This document shows, in pieces, positions 1 through 8,795 of a stretch of 39,614 bases of DNA. The DNA lies in contig CAVIWF010000020.1 of NCBI GenBank assembly GCA_963646285.1, forward strand, positions 1-39,614. The letters are read 5' to 3'. A model generated the notes under the pieces. That model ran no database searches. It had not been told where the DNA came from and saw only the letters and a list, made by a program, of their open reading frames with translations. The DNA is from CAKUFA01 sp963646285 (GTDB lineage: Bacteria; Bacillota; Clostridia; Christensenellales; Aristaeellaceae). The first letter of the stretch is position 1. Each line of letters starts with the position of its first letter. The position numbers were made by a program, and so were the translations under genes.

Positions 1-70
1 GAGTTGAAGGGCTTGCGAGCCCTCCAACGCCACCTGGGGTTTGTTGATAGTCTGACCTTCCTTATTCTTC

Positions 71-1558
71 TTATACATTCACCCGCTTGCCGTAGGGACT
101 GATGGCCTTCATGGGGCACACCAGCACGCACAAATGACAGCCTACGCAGGTGCGGGGATCCATCACCGGTTTGCCGTTGACCAGGCGCAGTGCTTCATGC
201 CCGCCGTCCCGGCAGGACAGCACGCAGCGGCCGCAGCCAAGGCACTTCTGCCGGTCGAACTTAGGCAGCAGCTTGGTTTGCCGGTTCAGCTCCTCCAGCT
301 CCGTTACGTTTTCCACGCCCAGTCCTTCCAGGTCGGAAAGGCGGGTCAAAGCTTTCTCCCGTAGGTACCAGGTAAGCCCGTCCTTCAGGTCGTCAATGAT
401 CCGTGCGCCGTACTGCATCACAGAGGTGGTAATCTGCACATGGTTGGCACCCAGAAGCAGGAATTCCACAGCATCCCGCCAGGTATCAATGCCGCCCATG
501 CCGCTGATGGGCAAGGGTTTCATCTCCGGGTCAGCCGCCATTTCCCAAATAAAGCGCAGGGCAATGGGCTTCACAGCCCGTCCCGAATAACCGCCCACCC
601 CGGAACGTCCCCGAACAGAGGGTTCCGTGGTGTAGGTATCCAGATTCATACCCATCAGGCTCTTCACGGTGTTGATAGCGGCAATGCCGTCCGCCCCGTG
701 CGCCATGGCCACCCGGGCAAAGGGACGCATGTCCGCCACATTGGGGGTCAGCTTGGCCAGCAGTGGCACCGTGCAGCCCCGGCGAGCCGCTTCCGTGCAC
801 CGAGCCACCGCCTCCGGGCTTTGGCCGATGTCCACGCCTAGGTCGTGCTGCTCCATGTTGGGGCAGGAGAAATTGCATTCAATGATGTCCGCCCCTGCCT
901 CCTGCGACAGCCGTGCCAGCCGTTCCCATTCTTCATCATTCCGCCCCATGATGGAGGCAATGATCACCTTGGTGGGATAATCCTTTTTCAGCCGGCGGAT
1001 AATGGCCAGATCCGCTTCCAGCCCATTGCAGGAAAGCTGCTCAATGTTCTTAAAGCCGCAGAAGCCATGCTCTGCCGGCAGGGCGGAGTACCGGGGCGAC
1101 GCTTCCCGTGGAATAAAGTCGCACATGGTCTTGAAGCAAGCCCCTGCCCAGCCCCGATCAAAGGCACGGGCAATCTTTTCATAGGTGCTGGCCACCACGG
1201 AGGAGGACAGCAGAAATGGATTCTCCAGATGCACCCCCAGAAAATCGCAGCTTAAATCCACCGGCGTGGCAGGGATGTCCTCCCAGTTTTGCCGATCCTC
1301 ATACAAATGGGTCAGCACCCGCTGGATTTGAATGGGATTGTTCAGGTGGGCGCAGGCTTTTTCGCAGGGTGCCGGGCAATCTTTGCAGGGATTGTCCTCC
1401 CCCAGCCGTTTGCCTGCTCCCACAGGGTTTTCAAACCGAAGGGAGCGCAGCAGGCGAGCCGGATCAATCCCCTTGGGGCAAGCGTCGGAGCACCGGGCAG
1501 GTTCACAAAGCAGACAGCGGGCTACTTCTTCCACAGGGATGGATGTTTCGTATTGCAT
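71..1558 (-). CDS. preA: PreA-like dihydropyrimidine dehydrogenase subunit with extra N-terminal Fe-S domain
   Basis: This 495-aa protein matches the catalytic subunit of NAD-dependent dihydropyrimidine dehydrogenase, which reduces uracil and thymine at an FMN site in the cytoplasm. The middle is a TIM-barrel flavin domain (about residues 100-400) with the PreA signatures IASIMG, ECNFSCPNM, DIGQSPE and GIAAINTVKS. The C-terminus carries two [4Fe-4S] motifs, CLGCGRCVLSC and CVGCHLCVLVCP. Residues 13-75 have cysteines in CLLCEPARCSDACP, CKDC and CEKAC. They resemble the Fe-S domain usually found on the partner PreT or at the N-terminus of eukaryotic DPD, so part of the electron path is fused on. 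No PreT gene is visible in the window. I chose the ATG at 1558, preceded by GAAAGGAAG, rather than an in-frame TTG at 1600 that has no good site. It is the last gene of the long minus-strand run, 50 bases after nadE. Confidence 0.9.
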   Translation of the reverse strand: MQYETSIPVEEVARCLLCEPARCSDACPKGIDPARLLRSLRFENPVGAGKRLGEDNPCKDCPAPCEKACAHLNNPIQIQRVLTHLYEDRQNWEDIPATPVDLSCDFLGVHLENPFLLSSSVVASTYEKIARAFDRGWAGACFKTMCDFIPREASPRYSALPAEHGFCGFKNIEQLSCNGLEADLAIIRRLKKDYPTKVIIASIMGRNDEEWERLARLSQEAGADIIECNFSCPNMEQHDLGVDIGQSPEAVARCTEAARRGCTVPLLAKLTPNVADMRPFARVAMAHGADGIAAINTVKSLMGMNLDTYTTEPSVRGRSGVGGYSGRAVKPIALRFIWEMAADPEMKPLPISGMGGIDTWRDAVEFLLLGANHVQITTSVMQYGARIIDDLKDGLTWYLREKALTRLSDLEGLGVENVTELEELNRQTKLLPKFDRQKCLGCGRCVLSCRDGGHEALRLVNGKPVMDPRTCVGCHLCVLVCPMKAISPYGKRVNV

Positions 1559-1608
1559 ACAGCTTCCTTTCTCCCTGCACAGCAGGGCAATGTTGGTCAA
1601 GGGAACAA

Positions 1609-3567
1609 TCAGGCCTTCAGGGTTTCACAGGCATCCATCCACCCTTTGACCTCTGCATCGGAAGGCATCCGCCAGTCTCCACGGGGGCTGAGGGCAATGG
1701 AACCGATCTTCACCCCATCGGGCATACAGTTACGCTTAAATTGCTGGTTAAAGAAGCGGCGGTAGAAGTTTTTCAGCCACTTCAGAATGGTCGCCCGATC
1801 GAAGTCTTCCGCAAAGGCGGTGCAGCACATGGCATAAATCTTTTCAGGACGGAAACCAAAGCGAACCGCATAGTACAGGAAGAAATCATGCAGGGCGTAA
1901 GGTCCCACCAAATCCTCTGTCTGCTGGGCAATATTCCCCTTTTCATCCGGGGGCAAAAGCTCCGGACTGATGGGAGTATCCAGAATCCGCAGCAACACCT
2001 GACGGGCAGGCGCAAAGTCCTCTCCGTCTGCTGCCGCCTGAATCACCCAGCGGACAAGGGTCTTGGGCACGCCGCTGTTCACGCCGTACATGCTCATGTG
2101 ATCCGCATTGTAGGTGCACCAGCCCAGAGCAATTTCCGACAAATCCCCAGTACCCAGCACAATGCCCCCAAACTGATTGGCCACATCCATCAGAATCTGG
2201 GTGCGCTCACGAGCCTGAGCATTCTCATACGTTACGGAATGATCACTTTCATCATGACCGATGTCACGGAAGTGCAGCCGCACCGCCTCATGAATGGGAA
2301 TTTCCCGCTGACTGACGCCCAGGGTGCGCATCAGCTCCAAGGCAGACTGATATGTCCAGTCCGTGGTACCGAAGCAGGGCATGGTAATGCCCAGGATATT
2401 TTCCCGGGACTTGCCCATCATGTCCATGGCTTTGCAGGCTGCCAGCAGGGCAAGGGTGGAATCCAAGCCACCGGAAATGCCCACCACCACCTTGCCCCCG
2501 GTAATGGCCAGCCGCCGTGCCAGTGCCGTGGCCTGCATGGCGAAAATCTGCTCGCAGCGCATTTGCCGCTGTGCCTTATCGGCAGGGATAAAGGGATGCT
2601 TGCCCACCCGCATCAGGGTCGGCACATCATCAGACAGGTACAGGTTTCCTGCATAGGGAATGGATGCAGCTACATCCTTTTGCCCCCACCGGGCAGCAGC
2701 GTCCCGGAAGCTGGACTGCCGCAGTCGATCTGCCCGAATCCGCTCCACGTCAATATCTGCATACAGGAGATAATCATCTGCCAAATAGCCTTCATTCTCC
2801 TTCAGCATGGTGCCGCAGGAGGCAATCATGCTGTGGCCGGAAAAGACCAAATCGCTGGTGGATTCACCGCTGCCGGCAGAAACGTATACATAGCCGCAAA
2901 GCTCCCGGGCGGATTGCTGGCGAACCAGCTCCTGCCTGTATTCCCGCTTGCCAATCAGCTCATTGGAGGCGGAAAGGTTCACGATGATTTCCGCCCCATT
3001 CATGGCCAGCAGGGTGCTGGGAGGCAGAGGGGACCAAAGATCCTCGCACAGTTCCACACCAAAGGCCACCCCGTCCCGGCTGCGAATCACCTGGGGCTGG
3101 GGGCGCATTTTCGCCAGCAGAGGATTGGCGGAAGCCGTCTCCTGGGGGCTGTTCTCCGGCAGGGTGGAAAACCAGCGCTTCTCGTAAAACTCGCCGTTGT
3201 TGGGCAGGTACTCCTTGGGGATCACCGTCACAATGCCGTCTGCATCATCCCGGTGAAGGACAACGGCGCAGTTATACAGTCCGTCGTTTCCTGCCACAGG
3301 TGCGCCGACCACCGCCGTCAAACCTTCCGGCATTTCTCTGCACAGCCGCTGAATACCGCTTATCACACCATCCAGCAGTGTTTTTTGAAAAAACAGATCG
3401 CCGCAGGTATAGCCTGTCAGGGACAATTCAGGAAACACCACCAGGGATGCGTGCTGCCGGGCAGCTTCCTTCATCATGGTCAAATGGGCTTCCACATTTT
3501 TCTGCACATTGCCCAGGTGAAGATGGGGCACCGCAGCACCGACACGAACCAAACCTTCCATGTGCAT
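1609..3567 (-). CDS. nadE: Glutamine-dependent NAD+ synthetase
   Basis: This 652-aa enzyme makes NAD+ from deamido-NAD+ using ATP and glutamine. The N-terminal nitrilase-type glutaminase has its catalytic triad visible as E47 in FPELSLTGYT, K118 in VIPKEYLPN and C174 in VELCEDLW. The C-terminal synthetase has the PP-loop SGGLDST near residue 366. The length is usual for the long glutamine-using form. The start is ambiguous: the site AGGGAGG lies only 3 bases before the ATG at 3567 but 9 bases before the ATG at 3561, so the shorter start (650 aa) is equally likely. It sits 8 bases after the phosphodiesterase gene and is probably co-transcribed with it. Confidence 0.95.
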   Translation of the reverse strand: MHMEGLVRVGAAVPHLHLGNVQKNVEAHLTMMKEAARQHASLVVFPELSLTGYTCGDLFFQKTLLDGVISGIQRLCREMPEGLTAVVGAPVAGNDGLYNCAVVLHRDDADGIVTVIPKEYLPNNGEFYEKRWFSTLPENSPQETASANPLLAKMRPQPQVIRSRDGVAFGVELCEDLWSPLPPSTLLAMNGAEIIVNLSASNELIGKREYRQELVRQQSARELCGYVYVSAGSGESTSDLVFSGHSMIASCGTMLKENEGYLADDYLLYADIDVERIRADRLRQSSFRDAAARWGQKDVAASIPYAGNLYLSDDVPTLMRVGKHPFIPADKAQRQMRCEQIFAMQATALARRLAITGGKVVVGISGGLDSTLALLAACKAMDMMGKSRENILGITMPCFGTTDWTYQSALELMRTLGVSQREIPIHEAVRLHFRDIGHDESDHSVTYENAQARERTQILMDVANQFGGIVLGTGDLSEIALGWCTYNADHMSMYGVNSGVPKTLVRWVIQAAADGEDFAPARQVLLRILDTPISPELLPPDEKGNIAQQTEDLVGPYALHDFFLYYAVRFGFRPEKIYAMCCTAFAEDFDRATILKWLKNFYRRFFNQQFKRNCMPDGVKIGSIALSPRGDWRMPSDAEVKGWMDACETLKA

Positions 3568-3575
3568 GAACCTCC

Positions 3576-4067
3576 CTAAAATTCCCGCAGTTCCGCCTGC
3601 AATTGACCTGCATCATCCACGGTCAGCAGTGCCAGGCGGCCATCCGCCGCACTGCCGGGATTCAGCAGCAGCAGTCCATCCTCCGTTTTGCACAGGGGAC
3701 AATGGGTGTGACCAAACAATGCCACCTGACACCCCAGCTCCCGGGCATGATGGGCCAGCACTCCATAGGTCTGCTTTACTGCATAGTGATGGCCGTGGCA
3801 CGCCAGCAGGTAAGCGTCCCCCAGGCGAAGGATTCGCTGCATGGGCACGTCATCAACGCCCAGGTCGCAGTTTCCCTTGACCCCAACAGGGATGCACTTG
3901 GGATCCCGCATCAGCAGAAAGTTTTCCAGCCGCTGAAAATCCCTTGCCCCATCCCCCAAATGGATGTAATAATCCACAGCCCCCGTGGTTTTCCATAGCT
4001 GCTCCAGCATCCACCGAAGTCCTGTTTCATCCCCGTGGCTATCGGAAAGGATCACCGCCCGCTTCAT
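3576..4067 (-). CDS. YfcE/MJ0936-type metallophosphodiesterase
   Basis: This 163-aa single-domain calcineurin-like phosphoesterase has all the metal motifs in order: DSHG near the N-terminus, GDGARD, GNCD, HGHH, GHTH and NPGS. The family hydrolyses phosphodiesters or phosphomonoesters with two metal ions in the cytoplasm; the natural substrate is usually unknown. Its ATG overlaps the stop of the RNase PH-RdgB gene by 4 bases (ATGA), which implies translational coupling. The pairing of an RdgB house-cleaning enzyme with a YfcE-like phosphatase is common in Bacillota. Confidence 0.92.
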   Translation of the reverse strand: MKRAVILSDSHGDETGLRWMLEQLWKTTGAVDYYIHLGDGARDFQRLENFLLMRDPKCIPVGVKGNCDLGVDDVPMQRILRLGDAYLLACHGHHYAVKQTYGVLAHHARELGCQVALFGHTHCPLCKTEDGLLLLNPGSAADGRLALLTVDDAGQLQAELREF

Positions 4068-5380
4068 TTGGCAGACTCCTTCATGACTTCCAGCATCTTT
4101 TCACAGGCACGGGCACGGTGGCTGACGGTGTTCTTCTCTTCCTCCGTCAGTTCGGCGAAGGTCTTGTTCAGGGGCTCATACAGGAACAGGGGATCATAGC
4201 CGAACCCCCCTTCCCCACGCTCTTCTTCCAGCAGCAAACCGGGGCACACTCCTTCCACCACTTTGGGCTCCTCGCCGGGAATTTTCAGTGCCAGAGCACA
4301 GTGGAAAGCCGCCGTCCGGGGGAATTTGCCCTTCATCCGCCGCAGCAGCAGGGCATTATTGGCCTTGTCGTCGCCGTGCACCCCTGCATACCGGGCAGAG
4401 TACACGCCGGGCTCCCCGTCCAGCTCGTCCACCGCAAGGCCGCTGTCGTCTGCCAGGGTAGGCAGGCCAGTGGCTTCGCAAACCTTTTCCGCCTTGATCA
4501 CGGCATTCTCCGCAAAGGTTTCCCCAGTTTCCTCAATTTCCCCGTGGAAACCGGCGGCGTACATGCTGATGACGGTATAGTAATCCTTGAAAATGTCCCG
4601 CAGTTCCTTCAGCTTATGCTCGTTGCCGGAGGCTACCACCAGAGGCGGCTTGGGGTCAATGTGCCGCACCCGATCCCCCAGGGCACGCCGTTGTGCCTTC
4701 ATCAGGGCACGGATGCCTTTTTCCCCGTAGGTCATCAGGGTATTCAGCTCTTCCCGGGTAAAGGCTCGGCCTTCCCCGGTGCCCTGCAATTCAATGAACT
4801 CTCCATGTTCGTTCATCACCAGATTCATATCCACCTGAGCATGGCTGTCCTCTTCGTAGCACAGATCCAGGCAGGGCGTGTCATTCACCACACCGCAGGA
4901 AATGGCAGCCACCTGATGCCGAATGGGGGACATGGTCAGCTTGCCTTCCGCCACCAGCTTATCCACGGCGCAGGTCAGTGCCACCATGGCACCGGTAATG
5001 GAGGCCGTGCGGGTGCCGCCGTCGGCTTCCAGCACATCGCAGTCCAGGGTGATGGTTCTTTCACCCAGCAGCTCCATATCCACTGCCTGCCGCAGGGCAC
5101 GGCCAATGAGCCGCTGAATTTCCACGCTCCGGCCGTCCTTCTTCACCCCGTCACGCTTCTTCCGCACGCCGGTAGAGGCGGGCAGCATGGCATATTCTGC
5201 CGTGACCCAGCCTTGTCCCTTTCCCTTCAGGAAGGGAGGCACCGTATCCTCCACCGAGGCGGTGCAGATCACCCGGGTGTTTCCGGTAGCAATCAGGCAG
5301 CTGCCGTCGGCGGTGCGTACAAAGTCGGTTTCAATCTTGACCTTACGAGGTTCATCAGGGGTACGTCCATCAATGCGCAT
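4064..5380 (-). CDS. rph: Bifunctional RNase PH / RdgB (XTP-dITP pyrophosphatase) fusion
   Basis: This 438-aa protein joins two enzymes. Residues 1 to about 240 are RNase PH, the phosphate-dependent 3'-5' exonuclease that trims tRNA 3' ends; RIDGRTPDEPRKV, AEYAMLPAST and DCDVLEADGGTRTASITGA are diagnostic. Residues from about 245 are a complete RdgB/Ham1 pyrophosphatase, which removes non-canonical purine triphosphates; see VVASGNEHKLKE, TFAENA, ADDSGLAVD, GFGYDPLF and SHRARA. Both halves keep their key motifs, so both are probably active. The ATG is preceded by AAGGAGG 10 bases upstream. The two genes are adjacent in many Bacillota and are here in one frame without a stop. Confidence 0.95.
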   Translation of the reverse strand: MRIDGRTPDEPRKVKIETDFVRTADGSCLIATGNTRVICTASVEDTVPPFLKGKGQGWVTAEYAMLPASTGVRKKRDGVKKDGRSVEIQRLIGRALRQAVDMELLGERTITLDCDVLEADGGTRTASITGAMVALTCAVDKLVAEGKLTMSPIRHQVAAISCGVVNDTPCLDLCYEEDSHAQVDMNLVMNEHGEFIELQGTGEGRAFTREELNTLMTYGEKGIRALMKAQRRALGDRVRHIDPKPPLVVASGNEHKLKELRDIFKDYYTVISMYAAGFHGEIEETGETFAENAVIKAEKVCEATGLPTLADDSGLAVDELDGEPGVYSARYAGVHGDDKANNALLLRRMKGKFPRTAAFHCALALKIPGEEPKVVEGVCPGLLLEEERGEGGFGYDPLFLYEPLNKTFAELTEEEKNTVSHRARACEKMLEVMKESAK

Positions 5381-5437
5381 GGTTTGCTTTCCTCCTTGAG
5401 GGTTCTAACCTGAGACGATTTCTTCTGTATCCGTGCC

Positions 5438-5866
5438 TCAGTCTTTTTCAGACTGCCTGGCAGCTTCTTCGTTGGTGTCAATGGTGCCCCGGTAGACCAC
5501 CAACCGCTGGTAGAAATATTCTGTCACGAAGTTGATCAGCATGTTCAATGCTTCCACCAACCAGTGAATCATGCCTGCATTGGCCAGTGCCGTGCCCCAC
5601 CAGGCGGACAGGGGCGTGAACACCAGATAGTACAGCGCCACCAGTGCCATGGAGCGGGGCAGGCTGGCATCGGAGCGGAAGGTGTACTTCCGATTGAAGG
5701 TAAAATTCCACAGGACGCTGAGCACCAGAGACGGGACGTAGCTCAACCAGTAATCCGTCAAGCCGCAAACCTCGTGGAGCAGCGTATAGCTGAGCACCTG
5801 AATCAGCCCCGCAGAGGCAGAAAACAGGGTAAACTTCACAGCCTGCCAAAGATCCTTCTTCTTCAT
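5438..5866 (-). CDS. GtrA-family membrane protein (lipid-linked sugar flippase type)
   Basis: This 142-aa protein has four predicted membrane segments and the GtrA/DPMS_TM pattern: FTLFSASAGLIQVLSY, then WNFTFNRKYTFRS, then a C-terminal FVTEYFYQRLVVYR. Family members are thought to move lipid-linked sugars across the membrane or anchor glycosyltransferases for wall glycan decoration. I start it at MKKKDLW, 1 base after the stop of the cyclase gene, with AGAGG 9 bases upstream. The frame is open further upstream, but that part overlaps the cyclase end and has no membrane or family character. No glycosyltransferase partner is next to it. Confidence 0.88.
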   Translation of the reverse strand: MKKKDLWQAVKFTLFSASAGLIQVLSYTLLHEVCGLTDYWLSYVPSLVLSVLWNFTFNRKYTFRSDASLPRSMALVALYYLVFTPLSAWWGTALANAGMIHWLVEALNMLINFVTEYFYQRLVVYRGTIDTNEEAARQSEKD

Positions 5867-5867
5867 C

Positions 5868-6980
5868 TTAGTTTTCCTCTCCCTTTTGCCACACGTGGAA
5901 GCAGTTCCCGCCTGCCCTCTTGGCCTGATACATGGCCTGATCTGCCCGGCGGTACATTTTATCAAAGGTCATGCCCGTATCCTGTGCATAGGCAACGCCC
6001 ACGCTGGCCGTAATGGCAACACCTTTGCCTGCTTCATCAGTCATCACCCGGCGGACAGTTTCCACCACAAGCTGTGCACGGTTTTCCAGCAGGGTAGTAT
6101 CCGGAATATCCGGAACGAAAATCAGGAACTCGTCGCCCCCCAGGCGGCACAGCACGTCCGTGGTGCGGAACAGCCCCTGTATGTCCCTTGCCACTTCCTG
6201 CAGGGCTTGATCCCCCAGCCGGTGCCCCAGCTGGTCGTTCAGCTCCTTGAAGTGATCCAGGTCAAAGAGCATCATGGCTGCATCCTTGCTGCCGGTATAC
6301 AGGGCGGCGGTAATGCGCCGCTCTGCACAGGATCGGGTATTCAGCCGGGTCAGGCCGTCCGTATCCCGCTGATTCACCAGCTCCACCCGGCCAATAATCT
6401 GGCTCATCCGGCCATGGGTGAAGTTCTGCATGACCGCCTGATTCACCAGAAAGAAGATGCCAATGGCCAGCGTATCCGATGCCACGTTCCTCGGCATGGA
6501 GGACAGGGCTACGCTCAAGATGTAGAAAGCGGACAGGGTGGCATTCACCAGCGTCAGCCGCAGGGGATAGTCCAGGATATACACGCACATCAGCAGCTGC
6601 ATGCCGCAGAATAGGGCGGTGGCGTTGGTGGTCTTTCGGGTGCAGTTGAAGTAGATAATCACCAAGCTGAAGCAAACGCCGATCAGATAAGCGCCGTTGT
6701 TGGGCCACTTTTTTTCCTTGATGTGCTGCCACTGACCCACGAACCAGGCAATCAGGCAGATGACGATCAGCGCCACTACCTCCGGCAGCAGGGTGCGAAT
6801 GTCTTCGATCAGCAGCACCGGAATAATGGCAATGACGCACAGCCCTGCCATCATACGGCACAGCACCTTCAGCAGCTGCCAGTTGGTGGCCACCACTTCG
6901 TCTGCATACAGTTTGAACACATCCAGGGAATAGCCACCATAAAGGAAGCACTTCATGGCTCTTGTCAGTTTTTCTCGCAA
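5868..6980 (-). CDS. Membrane-bound GGDEF diguanylate cyclase
   Basis: This 370-aa protein has about six hydrophobic segments between residues 40 and 185 and then a GGDEF domain (about 200-367). The active motif is intact (GGDEF at 281-285). An RxxD motif (RTTD, 272-275) sits exactly five residues before it, as in cyclases inhibited by their product c-di-GMP. It should make c-di-GMP from GTP at the inner face of the membrane; the signal sensed is unknown. The start is a TTG at 6980 because a strong AAGGAGG lies 10 bases upstream. The first ATG, at 6956, has no site. It lies 28 bases after tsaD in an otherwise housekeeping run. Confidence 0.92.
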   Translation of the reverse strand: MREKLTRAMKCFLYGGYSLDVFKLYADEVVATNWQLLKVLCRMMAGLCVIAIIPVLLIEDIRTLLPEVVALIVICLIAWFVGQWQHIKEKKWPNNGAYLIGVCFSLVIIYFNCTRKTTNATALFCGMQLLMCVYILDYPLRLTLVNATLSAFYILSVALSSMPRNVASDTLAIGIFFLVNQAVMQNFTHGRMSQIIGRVELVNQRDTDGLTRLNTRSCAERRITAALYTGSKDAAMMLFDLDHFKELNDQLGHRLGDQALQEVARDIQGLFRTTDVLCRLGGDEFLIFVPDIPDTTLLENRAQLVVETVRRVMTDEAGKGVAITASVGVAYAQDTGMTFDKMYRRADQAMYQAKRAGGNCFHVWQKGEEN

Positions 6981-7008
6981 GGGCAGATTCCCTCCTTATG
7001 GCAGTTCG

Positions 7009-8067
7009 TCACACCAGACGCAGGGCAGGCTGGGCATTCAGGGTCAGGGAAGCGATTTCCCCACGCAGCAGCCGGTAATAGGCCGCTGAACCGATCATGG
7101 CGCCATTATCCGTGCACAGCCCCAGCTTGGGCATGTACAGGGGCAGCCCTGCTTTGTCACAGGCCTCCTGCATCATGCGCCGCAGCAGCCGGTTGGCGGA
7201 TACGCCCCCCGCCATAGCCAGTGCCGGGGCATGAGTCTCCCTGGCAGCCAGGATGGCCTTGTCCACCAAGCTGGACACCACCGCATACCGGAAGGTGGCC
7301 GCCATGTCCGCTTTGTTCAGGGTCTCCCCCTTTTGCTCCGCCTTGTGGGCAAGGTTCAGGAAAGCGGTCTTCAGCCCGGAAAAGGAGTAATCATACCGCC
7401 CCTCCGTGTGGGGATGGGGCAGCTGAAAAGCGTGGGGATTCCCTTCCTCTGCCAGTGCGTCAATGCGGGGGCCTCCGGGATAGGGCAGCCCCAGCACCCG
7501 GGCAGCCTTGTCGAAGGCTTCCCCTGCCGCATCGTCAAAGGTTTGCCCCAGCAGGGTATAAACCCCGTAATCCTCCACCCGCACCAGATGGCTGTGTCCC
7601 CCGGATACCACCAGGCACACGAAGGGGGGCTTCAGGTCAGGATGGGTCAGGTAATTGGCAGAAACGTGGCCTTCAATGTGATTCACCGGAATCAGCGGCT
7701 TTTGCAGGGCATAGCTGAGCCCCTTCATGCAGTTCACGCCGGTCAGCAGTGCCCCCACCAACCCGGGCCCGTAGGTAACGGCAAGGGCGTCAATGTCCTG
7801 AAAGGTCATGCCTGCCTCTGCCAGTGCCTGATCAATCACCCGGTCGCAAGCCTCCACATGGGCACGGCTGGCGATTTCAGGCACCACGCCCCCGTACAGG
7901 GCGTGGAGATCAATCTGGCTGAAAATCACATTGGCGCAAATCTTGCGTCCATTTTCAATAATCGCCGCAGCCGTTTCATCGCAGGAGCTTTCCAGGGAAA
8001 GGATCCTTACCGTATCCTTTTTGCAAAGCTCAGCTGCTTTTTCGGCCATGGCCTGTTCAAAATCCAT
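7009..8067 (-). CDS. tsaD: tRNA threonylcarbamoyladenosine transferase TsaD
   Basis: This 352-aa protein transfers the threonylcarbamoyl group to A37 of ANN-decoding tRNAs, with TsaB and TsaE. It carries the metal motif NHIEGH (H130, H134), LSLESSCDETAAAI at the N-terminus, VSGGHSHL, TFDDAAGEAFDK and AGGVSANRLLR, all typical of the TsaD/Kae1/YgjD fold. It has about 20 extra residues before the usual ILxIESSCDET start. The ATG at 8067 is chosen because GAAGG lies 7 bases upstream; the open frame continues further but overlaps the preceding gene. TsaB and TsaE are not in the window. Confidence 0.96.
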   Translation of the reverse strand: MDFEQAMAEKAAELCKKDTVRILSLESSCDETAAAIIENGRKICANVIFSQIDLHALYGGVVPEIASRAHVEACDRVIDQALAEAGMTFQDIDALAVTYGPGLVGALLTGVNCMKGLSYALQKPLIPVNHIEGHVSANYLTHPDLKPPFVCLVVSGGHSHLVRVEDYGVYTLLGQTFDDAAGEAFDKAARVLGLPYPGGPRIDALAEEGNPHAFQLPHPHTEGRYDYSFSGLKTAFLNLAHKAEQKGETLNKADMAATFRYAVVSSLVDKAILAARETHAPALAMAGGVSANRLLRRMMQEACDKAGLPLYMPKLGLCTDNGAMIGSAAYYRLLRGEIASLTLNAQPALRLV

Positions 8068-8102
8068 TGCGGTACCTTCTTTAATTGGGAATTCAGGAAA
8101 AA

Positions 8103-8786
8103 TCAATGACGGTGCTGCCGATGGCACAGAATGCCTGCCCCCACCGTAGCAACCGTTAAAGCTGCCAGCCAAAGCCCGGCAATCACAGCTGCCCAGTCCA
8201 CAAAAAATTGGGTGGGCATGAGCCGAATCAGCAGATCCGTTTGAGGATTGAGGAGCCACAGGTCATTGCTGAAAAAAGTCTGATGGAAGTGGACAAACAA
8301 GCCTTCAAAGTCTGCCAGCCCCCACACCACCAAGGTCAGGCACAGGAGCAGCACCAGCCCGTTTCCGGTAAGGAAGCCGACTGTTCCCCTGCCCCATTTT
8401 TTCCCCATCACAAGCGCAAGGATGCACCCGCATGCGACGGCAGCAGACAGGAGCATGATGCCCCGGCACAGGTGAAAAAGCTGCAGGCAGTCCGCCATGT
8501 GGGTCTGTTCCCGGGTGTTGAAGCAGTTGACTTCCGTGCCTTCCTCATTGGTGAAGGTGTACTGGAACTCCGTGTTGCCCCCTGCCAGATACCTGGCGAT
8601 CATGGAGGCCATACCTGCATACTCCTCATCCGGCAGGCCGGTTTGGGCATAGGAGGTGTGGCTTGTCAGCATGGATACCATTACAGCAGGGGATGCAGCA
8701 CTGCCTCCGATGAGTGCGGACAGCGTCAGCACCGCCAGCGACAGTGCCAGCATGAGTCCCGTCAGGAACATACAGGCTCGTTTCAT
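8103..8786 (-). CDS. DUF1461/TIGR01906-like integral membrane protein
   Basis: This 227-aa membrane protein has four hydrophobic segments: an N-terminal one at residues 5-28, two in the middle (about 107-126 and 136-158) and one near the C-terminus (about 198-220). Conserved-looking signatures lie in the loops: FNTREQTHMADC, HFHQTFFSNDLWLLNP and LIRLMPTQFF. These fit the DUF1461 (TIGR01906) family of Bacillota and Actinomycetota, whose function is not known. It lies 9 bases after prfB and 35 before tsaD, so it is probably in the secA transcript. I cannot suggest a function from the sequence. Confidence 0.82.
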   Translation of the reverse strand: MKRACMFLTGLMLALSLAVLTLSALIGGSAASPAVMVSMLTSHTSYAQTGLPDEEYAGMASMIARYLAGGNTEFQYTFTNEEGTEVNCFNTREQTHMADCLQLFHLCRGIMLLSAAVACGCILALVMGKKWGRGTVGFLTGNGLVLLLCLTLVVWGLADFEGLFVHFHQTFFSNDLWLLNPQTDLLIRLMPTQFFVDWAAVIAGLWLAALTVATVGAGILCHRQHRH

Positions 8787-8795
8787 GGCAGGTAC

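Noticed and set aside
1..70. Possible start of another minus-strand gene, and a hairpin at 8-23
   Set aside because: The frame is open but has no ATG and a GTG or TTG start cannot be confirmed in 70 bases; the hairpin has no U-run.
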